DNA of 64,000 nucleotides from Blastococcus sp. VKM Ac-2987 (GCF_026967805.1 NZ_JAPVBG010000002.1:766190-830189); one strand, 5' to 3'; shown: positions 55,477-64,000, counted from the stretch's first letter. Notes: generated from the sequence alone by a model not told the origin. Translations and numbers: made by a program.

Positions 55477-55556
55477 CCGAGCGTGCGAGGTCATGCAGGA
55501 GCAGAGCATGGCGCCCGATCGCGGATCCGACGAGCGCCAGCGAGGAGGAGACGTGA
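55473..55556 (+). CDS. 27-residue ORF linking acpS to nnr (PTSASEE family)
   Basis: ATG at 55473 overlaps the acpS stop (ATGA) and the TGA at 55554-55556 overlaps the nnr GTG at 55553 (GTGA). The peptide starts [18 protein letters not shown] and ends PTSASEEET. Compared with the ORF before nusG it shares Met, Glu3, Ala-Arg-Ser and the whole PTSASEE block; both end in DNA reading ACGAGCGCCAGCGAGGAG, which is the ribosome-binding site of the next gene. A coupler role is inferred. Confidence 0.5.
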   Translation: MTERARSCRSRAWRPIADPTSASEEET

Positions 55557-57019
55557 TCGGGCTGCACACCGCCGCGGAGGTCCGGGCGGCCGAGGCCCCG
55601 CTGCTGGCGTCCCTGCCCGACGGTGCGCTCATGCAGCGCGCGGCCGCCGGGCTGGCCACCGTCTGCCTGCGGCTGCTGGGCCGCTCCTACGGTGCCCGCG
55701 TCGCCCTGCTGGTCGGATCGGGCGACAACGGTGGCGACGCGCTGTTCGCCGGCGCCCGGCTGGCCGCGCGGGGTGCCCGGGTCACCGCCGTGCTGCTCGA
55801 TCCCGGGCGGGCGCACGCCGCCGGCCTGTCCGCGCTGCGCGCCGCCGGCGGGCGCAGCCTGGCGCCCGGGGCCGCCGGGCCCGTGCTCGACCGTGCCGAC
55901 CTCGTCCTCGACGGGATCGTCGGCATCGGCGGGTCCGGCGGGCTGCGGCCGGCGGCCGCGGCACTGGTCGAGCGGGCGGCCGCGGGACCCGCGCTGATGG
56001 TCGCCGTCGACGTGCCGAGCGGGGTCGACGCCGACACCGGCGCCGTCGACGGCGCGGCGTTCCCGGCCACGCACACCGTGACCTTCGGTGCGGTCAAGCC
56101 GGGGCTGGTCGTGGGCGCGGGACGTGGCTGCGCGGGCGAGGTGCATCTGGTCGACATCGGGCTCGGCCCGCACCTCCCGCGGCCCTCCGCGTTCCGGCTC
56201 ACCGACGCCGACGCGGCGGTGCGGCTGCCGCTCCCGGACGCCGACGACGACAAGTACTCGCAGGGCGTGGTCGGCGTGGTCGCCGGCTCGGCCACCTACC
56301 CGGGCGCCGGTGTGCTCTGCACCGGAGCCGCCCTGCGCACCCGGCCCGGCCTCGTCCGCTACGCCGGCACCGCCGCCGACGGCGTGCGGGCCGCCTGGCC
56401 GGAGGCGCTCGTGACCGCCGGCCGTCCGGCCGACGCCGGCCGGGTGCAGGCCTGGGTGGTCGGTCCCGGCACGGGCACCGACGACGACGCGCGCAGCGTC
56501 CTGGCCGAGGTGCTCGGCACCGACCTGCCGGTGCTGGTGGACGCCGACGCGCTGACGATGCTCGCCCGCGAGCCGGAGCTGGTGCGGGGCCGGGCGGCGC
56601 CCACCGTGCTGACGCCGCACGACCGGGAGTTCGCCCGCTTCGGCACCGAGCCCGGCGACGACCGGATCGGGGCCACGCGCCGGCTGGCGGCCGACCTGGG
56701 CGCCGTCGTCCTGCTCAAGGGCGAGGCCACCGTGGTCGCCGACCCGGACGGCACCGCCTTCGTCAACGCCACCGGCACCCCGTGGCTGGCCACGGCCGGC
56801 ACCGGCGACGTGCTGTCCGGCATCACCGGTGCGCTGCTGGCCGGCGGCCTGCCGGTCGCGGAGGCGGCCGCCGTCGCCGCCCACGTGCACGGGCGGGCCG
56901 GCCAGCTCGCCGCCGCGCAGGGCCCGCTGATCGCCGGCGACCTCGTGCGGCACCTGCCCGCGGCCGTCGACCGGGTGCGCGGTGCCCGGTCCGGCGGCCT
57001 GCCAGACTCGGGGCCGTGA
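55553..57019 (+). CDS. nnr: Bifunctional NAD(P)H-hydrate epimerase / ADP-dependent dehydratase
   Basis: 488 residues. The N-terminal YjeF_N epimerase domain (about 1-210) has VGSGDNGGDALFAGARLAAR and VDVPSGVDADTGAVDG; the C-terminal dehydratase (about 225-485) has VVAGSATYPGAGVLCTGAAL, LTPHDREFARF and the nucleotide-binding ATAGTGDVLSGITGALLAGG. It repairs hydrated NADH and NADPH. GTG at 55553 directly after GAGGAGGAGAC; 20 extra in-frame residues upstream belong to the repeat. The stop overlaps alr by GTGA. Confidence 0.94.
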   Translation: MIGLHTAAEVRAAEAPLLASLPDGALMQRAAAGLATVCLRLLGRSYGARVALLVGSGDNGGDALFAGARLAARGARVTAVLLDPGRAHAAGLSALRAAGGRSLAPGAAGPVLDRADLVLDGIVGIGGSGGLRPAAAALVERAAAGPALMVAVDVPSGVDADTGAVDGAAFPATHTVTFGAVKPGLVVGAGRGCAGEVHLVDIGLGPHLPRPSAFRLTDADAAVRLPLPDADDDKYSQGVVGVVAGSATYPGAGVLCTGAALRTRPGLVRYAGTAADGVRAAWPEALVTAGRPADAGRVQAWVVGPGTGTDDDARSVLAEVLGTDLPVLVDADALTMLAREPELVRGRAAPTVLTPHDREFARFGTEPGDDRIGATRRLAADLGAVVLLKGEATVVADPDGTAFVNATGTPWLATAGTGDVLSGITGALLAGGLPVAEAAAVAAHVHGRAGQLAAAQGPLIAGDLVRHLPAAVDRVRGARSGGLPDSGP

Positions 57020-58152
57020 CGAACGGGACCGGGGCCGAGGTGGTCGTCGACCTCGACGCGATCGCGGCGAACACCGCGGTGCTGCGCGAGCGCGTGCGCC
57101 GCCCCCTCATGGCGGTGGTGAAGGCCGACGGCTACGGGCACGGGCTGGTCCCCGCGGCGCGGGCGACGCTGGCCGGCGGGGCCGACCAGCTCGGAGTCGC
57201 CGTCCTGGACGAGGCGCTGGTGCTGCGGGCCGCCGGGATCACCGCGCCGGTGCTCGCCTGGCTGCACGGGCCGGGCGCCGACTTCGCGGCGGCGCTGGCC
57301 GCCGACGTCGAGGTGTCGGTCAACGCCGCGTGGGGCCTCTCGGAGGTGGTGGCCGCCGCCCGGGCGACGGGCCGCTCCGCCCGGCTGCACCTGTTCGTCG
57401 ACACGGGGCTCTCCCGCGAGGGCGCACCCATGAGCGAGTGGCCCGGGCTGGTGGAGGCCGCGGCGCGGGCCCAGGCTGACGGCGACGTCGTCGTGGTCGC
57501 CGTCTGGAGCCACCTCGCCTACGCCGACGCCCCCACGCACCCCACGATCGCGGCCCAGGTGCGGGTGTTCGAGGAGGCGGTCGCCGTCGCGCGCGCGGCC
57601 GGGCTGACCGATGCCCGCTGCCACCTGGCGAACTCCGCGGCCACGGTGGCGCTGCCGGGGACGTGGTTCGACATGGTGCGCCCGGGCATCGCCGTCTACG
57701 GGCTGGACCCGCTCGGCGGGGACGCCGCCGACCACGGCCTCCGGCCGGCGATGACGGTGCGGGCCCGGGTCGCGCTGACCAAGCGGGTGGCCGCAGGGGC
57801 CGGCGTCTCCTACGGGCACACCTACGCCACCGCGGCGGAGACGACCCTGGCGCTCGTGCCGGCGGGCTACGCCGACGGGGTACCCCGGGCCGGGGGGAAC
57901 CGGGCTCCGGTGCTCGCGGCCGGGCGGCAGCGGACTATCGCCGGGCGGGTGTGCATGGACCAGTTCGTCCTCGACGTCGGGGACGACGCCGTCGCGCCAG
58001 GCGACGAGGTCGTGCTCTGGGGCCCCGGGGACCGGGGCGAGCCGACGGCCCAGCAGTGGGCGGACGCCGTCGACACGATCCACTACGAGCTCGTCACCCG
58101 GATCGGGGGCCGCTTCGCCCGCCGGTACGTCGGCTCGGCGGGGGCGGTCTGA
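57016..58152 (+). CDS. alr: Alanine racemase
   Basis: 378 residues; the PLP Lys36 lies in PLMAVVKADGYGHGLVPAAR, the second catalytic base Tyr266 in GAGVSYGHTYATAAET, and the C-terminal domain has GRVCMDQFVLDVGDD. Supplies D-alanine for peptidoglycan. GTG overlaps the nnr stop; CAGACT lies 7 bases before it, which may add a leaderless transcript. TGA overlaps the next ATG (TGATG). Confidence 0.96.
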   Translation: MTNGTGAEVVVDLDAIAANTAVLRERVRRPLMAVVKADGYGHGLVPAARATLAGGADQLGVAVLDEALVLRAAGITAPVLAWLHGPGADFAAALAADVEVSVNAAWGLSEVVAAARATGRSARLHLFVDTGLSREGAPMSEWPGLVEAAARAQADGDVVVVAVWSHLAYADAPTHPTIAAQVRVFEEAVAVARAAGLTDARCHLANSAATVALPGTWFDMVRPGIAVYGLDPLGGDAADHGLRPAMTVRARVALTKRVAAGAGVSYGHTYATAAETTLALVPAGYADGVPRAGGNRAPVLAAGRQRTIAGRVCMDQFVLDVGDDAVAPGDEVVLWGPGDRGEPTAQQWADAVDTIHYELVTRIGGRFARRYVGSAGAV

Positions 58153-59345
58153 TGGCGCGCACCCGCCCGCCCGCGGGCCGGCGTCCCCGGGGGCGCACCG
58201 CCGGCCTGCTCGGCGCCGTCGTCGGGCTCGCCGCGGCCGGCACCGCCGCCGGCGTGGCCGTCAGCCGGATCGCCGCGCGCCGCGTGCGCGCCGCCGAGCT
58301 CGGGCCGGCCGCGGAGCTGCCGCGCGAGCTGACCGAGGGGCAGCTCCGCCGGGTCGACCCGCTGGGCGTCGAGGCCCGGCCGGCCGACCGCACCGCGCTG
58401 GTGCAGACCGGAGACGGCGTCCCGCTGAACGTGGAGGAGATCGGGCCGCGGGACGCACCGCTCACCGTCGTCTTCGTGCACGGCTACACCCTGTCGATGG
58501 CGTCGTGGGCGTTCCAGCGGCGCACGCTCGCCGCGGAGCTGGCCACCGGGAACGGGCACCGTCCCCGGGCGCGCCTGGTCTTCTACGACCAGCGCGGCCA
58601 CGGCTCCTCCGGCCGGGGGGCGGCGGAGCACTCCACGATCGAGCAGCTGGCCGCCGACCTCGCCTCGGTCCTGGACGCCCGCGTCCCGCGGGGGCCGATC
58701 GTCCTCGTCGGGCACTCCATGGGCGGGATGACCGTCATGGGCCTGGCCGCGACCCGGCCGGAGCTGTTCGGCAGCCGGGTGCGGGGCGTGGCGCTGATCG
58801 CCACCTCCAGCGGCGGCCTGGCCGAGCTCAGCTTCGGCCTGCCCGAGATGCTCACCCGCCTCCGCGCTACGGTGCTGCCGGTCGCCGCCTGGACGATGCG
58901 GCACCGGCCCGCCTTCGCCGAGCGCAGCCGCCGGGTGGCCGCCGAGCTGGTGTCCGCGGCGACGAAGGCGCTGTCGTTCGGCTCGGCGGACGTCGACCCC
59001 GCACTGGTCCGCTACGTCGATGCCATGATCGCCGGCACCCCCGTCGACGTGATCGCGGAGTTCTACCCGGCGCTGGCCGGTCTCGACGAGACCGGCCGGC
59101 TGGAGCCGCTGCGCCGGGTGCCCACGCTCGTGCTGACCGGGGACCGGGACCGCATGATCCCCATGGAGCACAGCGAGCTCATCGTGGAGCGGCTGGCGCA
59201 GACGGGGGAGAACGCCGTCGACTACGTGGTCGTCCCGGGGGCCGGGCACATGGTCACGCTCGAGGAGCCCGACGAGGTGAGCCGCGCGCTCACCGCCCTG
59301 CTGCGGCGCGTGGCCGCCGGCCGCACGGCGGGCGCGACCAGCTGA
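58152..59345 (+). CDS. Alpha/beta hydrolase with N-terminal membrane segment
   Basis: 397 residues; after an Arg/Pro-rich start, residues about 17-40 (TAGLLGAVVGLAAAGTAAGV) form a membrane segment. The hydrolase domain has VVFVHGYTLSMASWAFQRR (oxyanion HG), FYDQRGHGSSGRG, the nucleophile Ser189 in VLVGHSMGGMTVMG, an acid in LTGDRDRMIP and His in PGAGHMVTLEEP. Substrate unknown; this position between alr and tsaE is common in actinobacteria. The start overlaps the alr stop. Confidence 0.9.
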   Translation: MARTRPPAGRRPRGRTAGLLGAVVGLAAAGTAAGVAVSRIAARRVRAAELGPAAELPRELTEGQLRRVDPLGVEARPADRTALVQTGDGVPLNVEEIGPRDAPLTVVFVHGYTLSMASWAFQRRTLAAELATGNGHRPRARLVFYDQRGHGSSGRGAAEHSTIEQLAADLASVLDARVPRGPIVLVGHSMGGMTVMGLAATRPELFGSRVRGVALIATSSGGLAELSFGLPEMLTRLRATVLPVAAWTMRHRPAFAERSRRVAAELVSAATKALSFGSADVDPALVRYVDAMIAGTPVDVIAEFYPALAGLDETGRLEPLRRVPTLVLTGDRDRMIPMEHSELIVERLAQTGENAVDYVVVPGAGHMVTLEEPDEVSRALTALLRRVAAGRTAGATS

Positions 59346-59367
59346 GGAGCGCTCCGCGCCCCGCGGT

Positions 59368-59373
59368 TAGGGT
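59368..59373 (+). promoter_or_regulatory. Leaderless-type -10 of the uracil-DNA glycosylase gene
   Basis: TAGGGT ends 6 bases before the GTG at 59380, so transcription should start at or next to the start codon. Confidence 0.6.
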
Positions 59374-59379
59374 GCGCGG

Positions 59380-60018
59380 GTGGCCGCTCCCCGTCCGCCC
59401 CGGTTCGACGCCGGCGCCGCCGAGGTGGCGCGCACCGCGGCGGCCGCCCGCGACTGGGCGTCGCTCGCTGCGGCGGCACGGCCCTGCACGGCCTGCCCCG
59501 AGCTGGCCGCGACCCGGCAGCACGTCGTGGTGGGCGACGTCCCGCCCACCGGCCGCCCGCGCTTCGTGCTGGTCGGCGAGGCGCCCGGTGCCACCGAGGA
59601 CGAGACCGGCCGGCCTTTCGTCGGCCGGTCCGGGGCGCTGCTGGACCAGTTGCTGACCGAGGCGGGGCTGGCCCGGGCCGACGCCGCCGTGCTCAACGTG
59701 GTCAAGTGCCGCCCCCCGGCGAACCGGACGCCGCGGTCGGTCGAGGTGCAGCGCTGCGGCGGCTGGCTCCGGCGGCAGCTGGAGCTGCTCGACGCGCCGG
59801 TCGTCGTCGCGCTCGGCCTGTCCTCGGCCAAGTGGTTCCTCGGCCCGCGCACCGTGCTGGCCGGCGTCCGCGGCCGGCCGCACGACGTCGACGGCCGGGC
59901 GGTCTGGGCCACCTACCACCCGTCGGCCGCCATCCGGTTCGGCCCGAAGGGGGCTCCCCGCGCCGGGCTGCTGGCCGACCTCACGGCCGTCGCCGGGTCG
60001 CTGGAGGGCACCGCGTGA
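59380..60018 (+). CDS. Uracil-DNA glycosylase, family 4-like (iron-sulfur)
   Basis: 212 residues. GEAPGATEDETGRPFVGRSG carries the water-activating loop with GEAPG; NVVKCRPPANRTP and VWATYHPSAAIRFG are the other motifs. Four cysteines at 36, 39, 110 and 126 are spaced as in 4Fe-4S family 4 enzymes. It removes uracil from DNA; family 5 is the main alternative. The GTG at 59380 is supported by TAGGGT 6 bases upstream. Stop overlaps tsaE by GTGA. Confidence 0.88.
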   Translation: MAAPRPPRFDAGAAEVARTAAAARDWASLAAAARPCTACPELAATRQHVVVGDVPPTGRPRFVLVGEAPGATEDETGRPFVGRSGALLDQLLTEAGLARADAAVLNVVKCRPPANRTPRSVEVQRCGGWLRRQLELLDAPVVVALGLSSAKWFLGPRTVLAGVRGRPHDVDGRAVWATYHPSAAIRFGPKGAPRAGLLADLTAVAGSLEGTA

Positions 60019-60467
60019 AGCGCGCGCACGAGCTGCCCACCCTCGCCGACACCCACGCCCTGGGCGAGGCGCTGGCCGGGCTGGCCCGCCCCGGCGACCT
60101 GCTGGTGCTCGTCGGGCCACTGGGTGCGGGCAAGACCGCCCTCACCCAGGGCATCGGTGCCGGGCTGGGCGTCCGGGAGCCGGTCACCTCGCCGACGTTC
60201 GTCATCGCCCGCGTGCACCGCGACGGCCGCATCCCCCTGGTGCACGTCGACGCGTACCGCCTGGGCGGGCACGCCGACGTCGACGACCTCGACCTCGATG
60301 TCACCGTCGCCTCGTCGTTGACCGTGGTCGAGTGGGGGCAGGGGCTCGTCGAGCAGCTGGCCGACGAGCACCTCGAGGTGCGGCTGGACCGCCGTGAGGA
60401 CGACGTCCGCACGGCGCTGCTCGTGCCGCACGGCCCCGGCTGGGCGGACCGGGTCGACGCGGCCTGA
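60015..60467 (+). CDS. tsaE: tRNA t6A biosynthesis ATPase TsaE
   Basis: 150 residues; Walker A GPLGAGKT at 34-41, VREPVTSPTFVIARVH and VHVDAYRLGG, and VVEWGQGLVEQL (Walker B-like Glu-Trp). It powers the TsaBDE complex that forms t6A37 in ANN-decoding tRNAs. GTG start overlapping the glycosylase stop; tsaB and tsaD lie downstream. Confidence 0.95.
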   Translation: MKRAHELPTLADTHALGEALAGLARPGDLLVLVGPLGAGKTALTQGIGAGLGVREPVTSPTFVIARVHRDGRIPLVHVDAYRLGGHADVDDLDLDVTVASSLTVVEWGQGLVEQLADEHLEVRLDRREDDVRTALLVPHGPGWADRVDAA

Positions 60468-60483
60468 GCCCCTTGCCGGCCGC

Positions 60484-60489
60484 TAGCCT
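60484..60489 (+). promoter_or_regulatory. Leaderless-type -10 of the GNAT gene
   Basis: TAGCCT ends 7 bases before the GTG at 60497; the 29-base gap after tsaE has no Shine-Dalgarno. Confidence 0.5.
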
Positions 60490-60496
60490 TCCGCTC

Positions 60497-61021
60497 GTGG
60501 ACGTGCGGGTGGAGCTGGTCGAGCTGAGCCCGGCCGCGCTGCGCGCCCTCGCCGACGGCGACCTCGCCGCCGCCGAGGCAGCGGCGCCGGTGCCGCTGAG
60601 CCCGTACCTCGCCGGCCCCGAGTGCCGCTGGGTCTGGGGCATCCGGGCCGAGCAGGTGGGCACCGATCCGGCCAGCGCACGCTGGATCACCCGCGTGGTG
60701 CGCGACCCCGACCGGCAGCTGACCGTCGGCCGGGCCGGCTTCCACGGACCGCCGGACGCCTCGGGCACGGTGGAGGTCGGTTACTCGATCGATCCGGAGC
60801 ACCGGCGGCGGGGGTACGCGCGAGCGGCGCTGCGGGCGCTCCTGGCCTGGGCGGCCGACGAGCCGGCGGTCACGACCGTGCGCGCGGCGGTCGCGCCGGC
60901 GAACGTCGCCTCCCGCGACCTGGTGCTCGCCGAGGGCTTCCGGGCGGTCGGGGAGCAGATCGACGAGGAGGACGGCCCGGAGATCGTCTACGAGGTGGCC
61001 GCCGGCACTCGCCTACGCTGA
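60497..61021 (+). CDS. GNAT N-acetyltransferase, RimJ/RimL-like
   Basis: 174 residues; acetyl-CoA loop HRRRGYARAALRALLAWA and the C-terminal ANVASRDLVLAEGFRAVGE typical of the RimJ/L branch. Substrate unknown. GTG at 60497 gives DVRVELVELSPAALRALADG after Met and fits the TAGCCT upstream; a slightly longer in-frame start would overlap that hexamer. Unlike rimI further down it is not usually part of the t6A set. Confidence 0.85.
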   Translation: MDVRVELVELSPAALRALADGDLAAAEAAAPVPLSPYLAGPECRWVWGIRAEQVGTDPASARWITRVVRDPDRQLTVGRAGFHGPPDASGTVEVGYSIDPEHRRRGYARAALRALLAWAADEPAVTTVRAAVAPANVASRDLVLAEGFRAVGEQIDEEDGPEIVYEVAAGTRLR

Positions 61022-61027
61022 GCGGTC

Positions 61028-61663
61028 GTGCTGGTCCTCGCGCTCGACACCGCCACCCCGACGCTCGTCGCCGGGCTGGCCCGCTGGTCGGCCGACGGCG
61101 GCGCCACCGTGCTCGCCGAGCGCGCCGTGCCTTCGGGGACGAAGCACGCCGAGCTGCTCACGCCCGCGATCCAGGGGGTGCTCGCCGACGCCGGTCTCGG
61201 GCTCGACCAGGTCGGGGCGGTGGTCACCGGCCTCGGTCCCGGGCCGTTCACCGGGCTGCGCGTCGGCGTCGTGACCGCCGCCGCGCTCGCCGACGCCCGG
61301 GGGCTGCCGGTGGTGGGGGTCTGCTCGCTGGACGCCGTCGGCTCCGGCGCCCGCACGGTGGTCACCGACGCCCGGCGCAAGGAGGTCTACTGGGCCGCCT
61401 ACGACGCGAGCGGGGCGCGCACCGAGGGGCCGGCCGTCGTGCGGCCCGAGGAGCTCGACCGGCCCGGGCCGTTCGCCGGCGACCCGGCGTTCGCCGCGCG
61501 GCTGGGGGCCGAGGTGCTCGCGGCCGACGTGACCACCGAGGGGCTGCTGCGCGCCGCCGGCCCGCAGCTGGCCGACCCGTCGTCGGCCGGGCCACTGGTG
61601 CCGCTGTACCTGCGCCGTCCGGACGCGGTGCCGCCGACGTCGATCAAGGCGGTGACGCAGTGA
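61028..61663 (+). CDS. tsaB: tRNA t6A biosynthesis protein TsaB
   Basis: 211 residues; [39 protein letters not shown] and [20 protein letters not shown]. An inactive ASKHA-fold partner that binds TsaD. TACGCT ends 8 bases before the GTG, another leaderless candidate. Stop overlaps rimI by GTGA. Confidence 0.94.
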   Translation: MLVLALDTATPTLVAGLARWSADGGATVLAERAVPSGTKHAELLTPAIQGVLADAGLGLDQVGAVVTGLGPGPFTGLRVGVVTAAALADARGLPVVGVCSLDAVGSGARTVVTDARRKEVYWAAYDASGARTEGPAVVRPEELDRPGPFAGDPAFAARLGAEVLAADVTTEGLLRAAGPQLADPSSAGPLVPLYLRRPDAVPPTSIKAVTQ

Positions 61664-62106
61664 CCCGGCTCCGGCCGATGCGGCTGGCCGACCTGCCGGC
61701 GGTGATGGCGCTCGAGGAGGAGCTCTTCGCCCCCGACACCTGGACGGCGGCGATGTACCGCGACGAGCTGGCGCAGACCGACACCCGCCACTACCTCGTG
61801 GCCGACCACGACGGCGCCGTCGTGGGCTATGCCGGGCTGATCGCCTACGACGACGAGGCGCACGTCGCCACGATCGGCGTCACCGGCGCCCGGCAGGGCG
61901 AGGGTCTCGGCGCCCTGCTGCTGGATGCCCTGCTGGCCGAGGCCGACCGGCGACGCAGCCCCGTGGTGCTGCTGGAGGTGCGCGCCGACAACGAGGTCGC
62001 CCAGGGGCTCTACCGGCGGCGCGGGTTCACCGAGATCGGCCGGCGCCCGAAGTACTACCAGCCCAGCGGGACAGACGCCGTTGTCATGAAGCGGGAGAAG
62101 CTGTGA
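61660..62106 (+). CDS. rimI: Ribosomal protein S18-alanine N-acetyltransferase RimI
   Basis: 148 residues; [40 protein letters not shown], acetyl-CoA loop [18 protein letters not shown] and [20 protein letters not shown]. The position between tsaB and tsaD is the usual one for rimI. GTG start overlaps tsaB and the stop overlaps tsaD, both GTGA. Confidence 0.92.
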   Translation: MTRLRPMRLADLPAVMALEEELFAPDTWTAAMYRDELAQTDTRHYLVADHDGAVVGYAGLIAYDDEAHVATIGVTGARQGEGLGALLLDALLAEADRRRSPVVLLEVRADNEVAQGLYRRRGFTEIGRRPKYYQPSGTDAVVMKREKL

Positions 62107-63140
62107 CGCAGGAACCGATCGTGCTGGGGTTCGAGACCTCGTGCGACGAGACCGGTGTGGGCATCGTGCGCGGGCGCACGCTGCTCGCCGACGCGCTGGC
62201 CACCTCGATGGAGGAGCACGAGCGCTTCGGCGGCGTCGTCCCGGAGATCGCCTCCCGGGCGCACCTGGAGGCGATGGTGCCCACCGTGCACCGCGCCCTC
62301 GCCGACGCCGGCATCGCTGCCTCCGACGTCGACGCGGTGGCGGTCACGAGCGGGCCCGGGCTCACCGGCGCGCTGCTGGTCGGCGTCGCCGCCGCGAAGG
62401 CCTACGCGCTGGCCCTGGGCAAGCCGCTCTACGGGGTCAACCACCTGGCCGCGCACGTCGCCGTCGACGAGCTGCAGCACGGGCCGCTGGCCGAGCCCTC
62501 GATCGCGATGCTCGTCTCCGGCGGCCACAGCTCGCTGCTGCTCGTACCGGACCTCGCGCAGGAGGTGCAGTCGCTGGGCCGCACGATCGACGACGCCGCG
62601 GGCGAGGCGTTCGACAAGGTCGCCCGGGTGCTCGGCCTGCCGTTCCCCGGCGGCCCGCCGATCGACCGGGCCGCCCGCGACGGCGACCCGTCGGCGATCG
62701 CATTCCCGCGGGGCCTCACCGGCTCCCGCGACCCGGCCTACGACTTCTCGTTCTCGGGGCTGAAGACCGCCGTCGCCCGGTGGGTGGAGGCCCGGCAGCG
62801 CGCCGGGGAGCCGGTGCCGCTGGCCGACGTCGCCGCGTCCTTCCAGGAGGCGGTCGCCGACGTGCTCACCGCCAAGGCGGTGCGCGCCTGCCGGGACCAC
62901 GGCGTCGACCACCTGGTGCTCGGCGGGGGAGTGGCGGCCAACTCGCGGCTGCGGGCGCTGGCCGAGGAGCGGTGCGCCGCGGCCGGCATCGTGCTGCGGG
63001 TGCCCAGCCCGAAGCTGTGCACCGACAACGGCGCGATGGTGGCCGCGCTCGGGTCGCGCCTGGTCGCCGCCGGCGTGGCGCCGTCGGCCCCCGACCTCGG
63101 GGCCGACAGCTCCCTGCCGATCGACGTCGTCAGCCGCTGA
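62103..63140 (+). CDS. tsaD: tRNA N6-adenosine threonylcarbamoyltransferase TsaD
   Basis: 345 residues; [17 protein letters not shown], metal ligands His114 and His118 in [41 protein letters not shown] and the C-terminal [12 protein letters not shown] with the metal Asp. It transfers the threonylcarbamoyl group to A37. GTG overlaps rimI. Its 3' end overlaps the end of the converging methyltransferase gene by 11 bases. Confidence 0.96.
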   Translation: MTQEPIVLGFETSCDETGVGIVRGRTLLADALATSMEEHERFGGVVPEIASRAHLEAMVPTVHRALADAGIAASDVDAVAVTSGPGLTGALLVGVAAAKAYALALGKPLYGVNHLAAHVAVDELQHGPLAEPSIAMLVSGGHSSLLLVPDLAQEVQSLGRTIDDAAGEAFDKVARVLGLPFPGGPPIDRAARDGDPSAIAFPRGLTGSRDPAYDFSFSGLKTAVARWVEARQRAGEPVPLADVAASFQEAVADVLTAKAVRACRDHGVDHLVLGGGVAANSRLRALAEERCAAAGIVLRVPSPKLCTDNGAMVAALGSRLVAAGVAPSAPDLGADSSLPIDVVSR

Positions 63141-64000
63141 CGTCGCACACCAGTGCGGTCGGGGCGCCGGCGACGCGGGTGACGACGACGGTCGCCGTCC
63201 CGGCGGCGTCGGTGCGCAGCCGGCGGGCGAGCGTCTCCGGCTCGATCGCCGAGCCGCGCTTCTTCACCACGACCCGGCCGACCCCGCGCTCGCGCAGCAG
63301 CGCCTTCAGCTTCTTGAGGTTGAACGGCAGCACCTCGTCGACCCGGTAGGAGCTGACCCACGGGGAGCCCGCCGGGCCGACGGAGGTCAGGTAGGCGATC
63401 GTCGGGTCGACCAGGGTCGCGCCGAGGTCGGCGGCCACCAGGGAGACCAGACCCGACCGGATGACCGCCGGGTCGGGCTCGTGCAGCCAGCCGCGGACGG
63501 GTCCGGCCGGGGCGGGGCCGGGGTCTGCGTCAGCGGTCAGCTCGTGCACGACGCCGTCGCGGACGAGGGCGGCTCGCCGCCAGGCCGTCGAGACCGCCGG
63601 CCCCCAGAGGAGCGCCTCGACGATCGAGCCGCCGACCGACACCCACTCCGCCTCGATGCCGGCCGGCACGCGGTCGTGGTCCAGCCCGGGCGCCACCTTC
63701 ACCACCGACGTCGGCATCTTCGCCAGCAGCATCGCGACGGTCGACCAGGGCGGCGACCACCGGTCGGGGTCGAGCTGCCGCCGTCCGCCGGCCCGCCGGG
63801 CGGGGTCGAGGACGGCGGCGCCGCAGCCGGCCACCTCGCCGCCCCGGGCCGCCTCGACCAGCTCCACCGCGTCGCCTGCCACCACCCAGACGTCGTCGTC
63901 CACCCCGAGCGCGGCGGCGTTGAGCGCGGTCAGCTCGCGGGCGACCGGGTCCAGGTCGACGGCCAGCACGCGCGCGCCGGCGCGGGCCAGCGCGATCGTG
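63130..64000 (-). CDS. SAM-dependent methyltransferase with THUMP-like domain, 5' end outside window
   Basis: The gene runs off the right edge; about 289 C-terminal residues are visible. [14 protein letters not shown] is motif I/II of a class I methyltransferase, and [14 protein letters not shown] the DPxR catalytic-type loop (motif IV). The C-terminal part, with [33 protein letters not shown] and [18 protein letters not shown], matches the THUMP-like module of actinobacterial methyltransferases of unknown substrate. Converges on tsaD with an 11-base overlap. Confidence 0.85.
   Translation of the reverse strand, partial: TIALARAGARVLAVDLDPVARELTALNAAALGVDDDVWVVAGDAVELVEAARGGEVAGCGAAVLDPARRAGGRRQLDPDRWSPPWSTVAMLLAKMPTSVVKVAPGLDHDRVPAGIEAEWVSVGGSIVEALLWGPAVSTAWRRAALVRDGVVHELTADADPGPAPAGPVRGWLHEPDPAVIRSGLVSLVAADLGATLVDPTIAYLTSVGPAGSPWVSSYRVDEVLPFNLKKLKALLRERGVGRVVVKKRGSAIEPETLARRLRTDAAGTATVVVTRVAGAPTALVCDVSG

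Noticed and set aside
55483-57015. Very long open frame continuous with alr in a second frame over nnr
   Set aside because: Arg/Ala-rich shadow of nnr; alanine racemase starts at GTG 57016 by motif and overlap.

Overview
The window is a high-GC actinobacterial chromosome segment (very high G/C at third codon positions, many GTG and TTG starts, perfect GC-rich hairpins as terminators). Gene order matches the housekeeping core of Actinomycetia: rpmG-hadAB-tRNA-Trp-secE-nusG-rplKA-rplJL-rpoBC-rpsLG-fusA-tuf-S10/spc operons-secY-adk-map-infA-rpmJ-rpsMKD-rpoA-rplQ-truA and rplM-rpsI-glmM-glmS-acpS-nnr-alr-tsaEB-rimI-tsaD. From protein character and gene order I infer a member of Geodermatophilaceae (Blastococcus/Geodermatophilus/Modestobacter type); this is inference, not a database match.

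Layout. 1-5.3 kb: end of a collagen-like gene, yajQ, tRNA-Tyr, a TadG-like pilus gene, a possible 28-residue gene and a membrane GGDEF/EAL protein. 5.3-9.9 kb: tRNA-Thr, tRNA-Met, rpmG, a HadA/HadB-type dehydratase pair, an aspartate-type aminotransferase on the other strand, tRNA-Trp, secE and nusG. 10-20.7 kb: stalk and L1 ribosomal genes, then rpoB and rpoC (both TTG starts). 20.9-21.9 kb: a luciferase-like oxidoreductase on the minus strand. 22-44.6 kb: str, S10, spc and alpha operons in canonical order, with hairpins at several internal junctions. 44.6-50.6 kb: truA (no canonical start codon), then a molybdenum-cofactor block (SDR, mobA, fdhD, mog/moaB-like, moaC, glp) and a beta-carbonic anhydrase, lying between rplQ-truA and rplM-rpsI. 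50.8-64 kb: rplM-rpsI, amino-sugar genes glmM/glmS, acpS, NAD(P)HX repair, alanine racemase, an alpha/beta hydrolase, a family 4-like uracil-DNA glycosylase, the t6A genes tsaE/tsaB/tsaD with rimI and a second GNAT gene, and an incomplete THUMP-like methyltransferase.

The genes mainly build the translation, transcription and Sec machinery, plus precursors for cell wall (GlmM, GlmS, Alr), fatty-acid/polyketide carriers (AcpS) and tRNA t6A modification. The most unusual signals are between genes. (1) Short ORFs of 14-27 codons sit between a gene and its neighbour; two of them (before nusG and before nnr) are clear relatives ending in PTSASEE, and their 3' ends supply the Shine-Dalgarno and overlap the next start codon. 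(2) A composite palindromic element of about 80 bp occurs twice (after rpoC and after glmS, 72/79 identical). (3) A 54-bp repeat occurs directly after two stop codons (rplA and the carbonic anhydrase, 51/54 identical). (4) About a dozen genes have a -10-like TANNNT/CANNNT hexamer 6-8 nt before the start codon and no Shine-Dalgarno, as expected of leaderless mRNAs.
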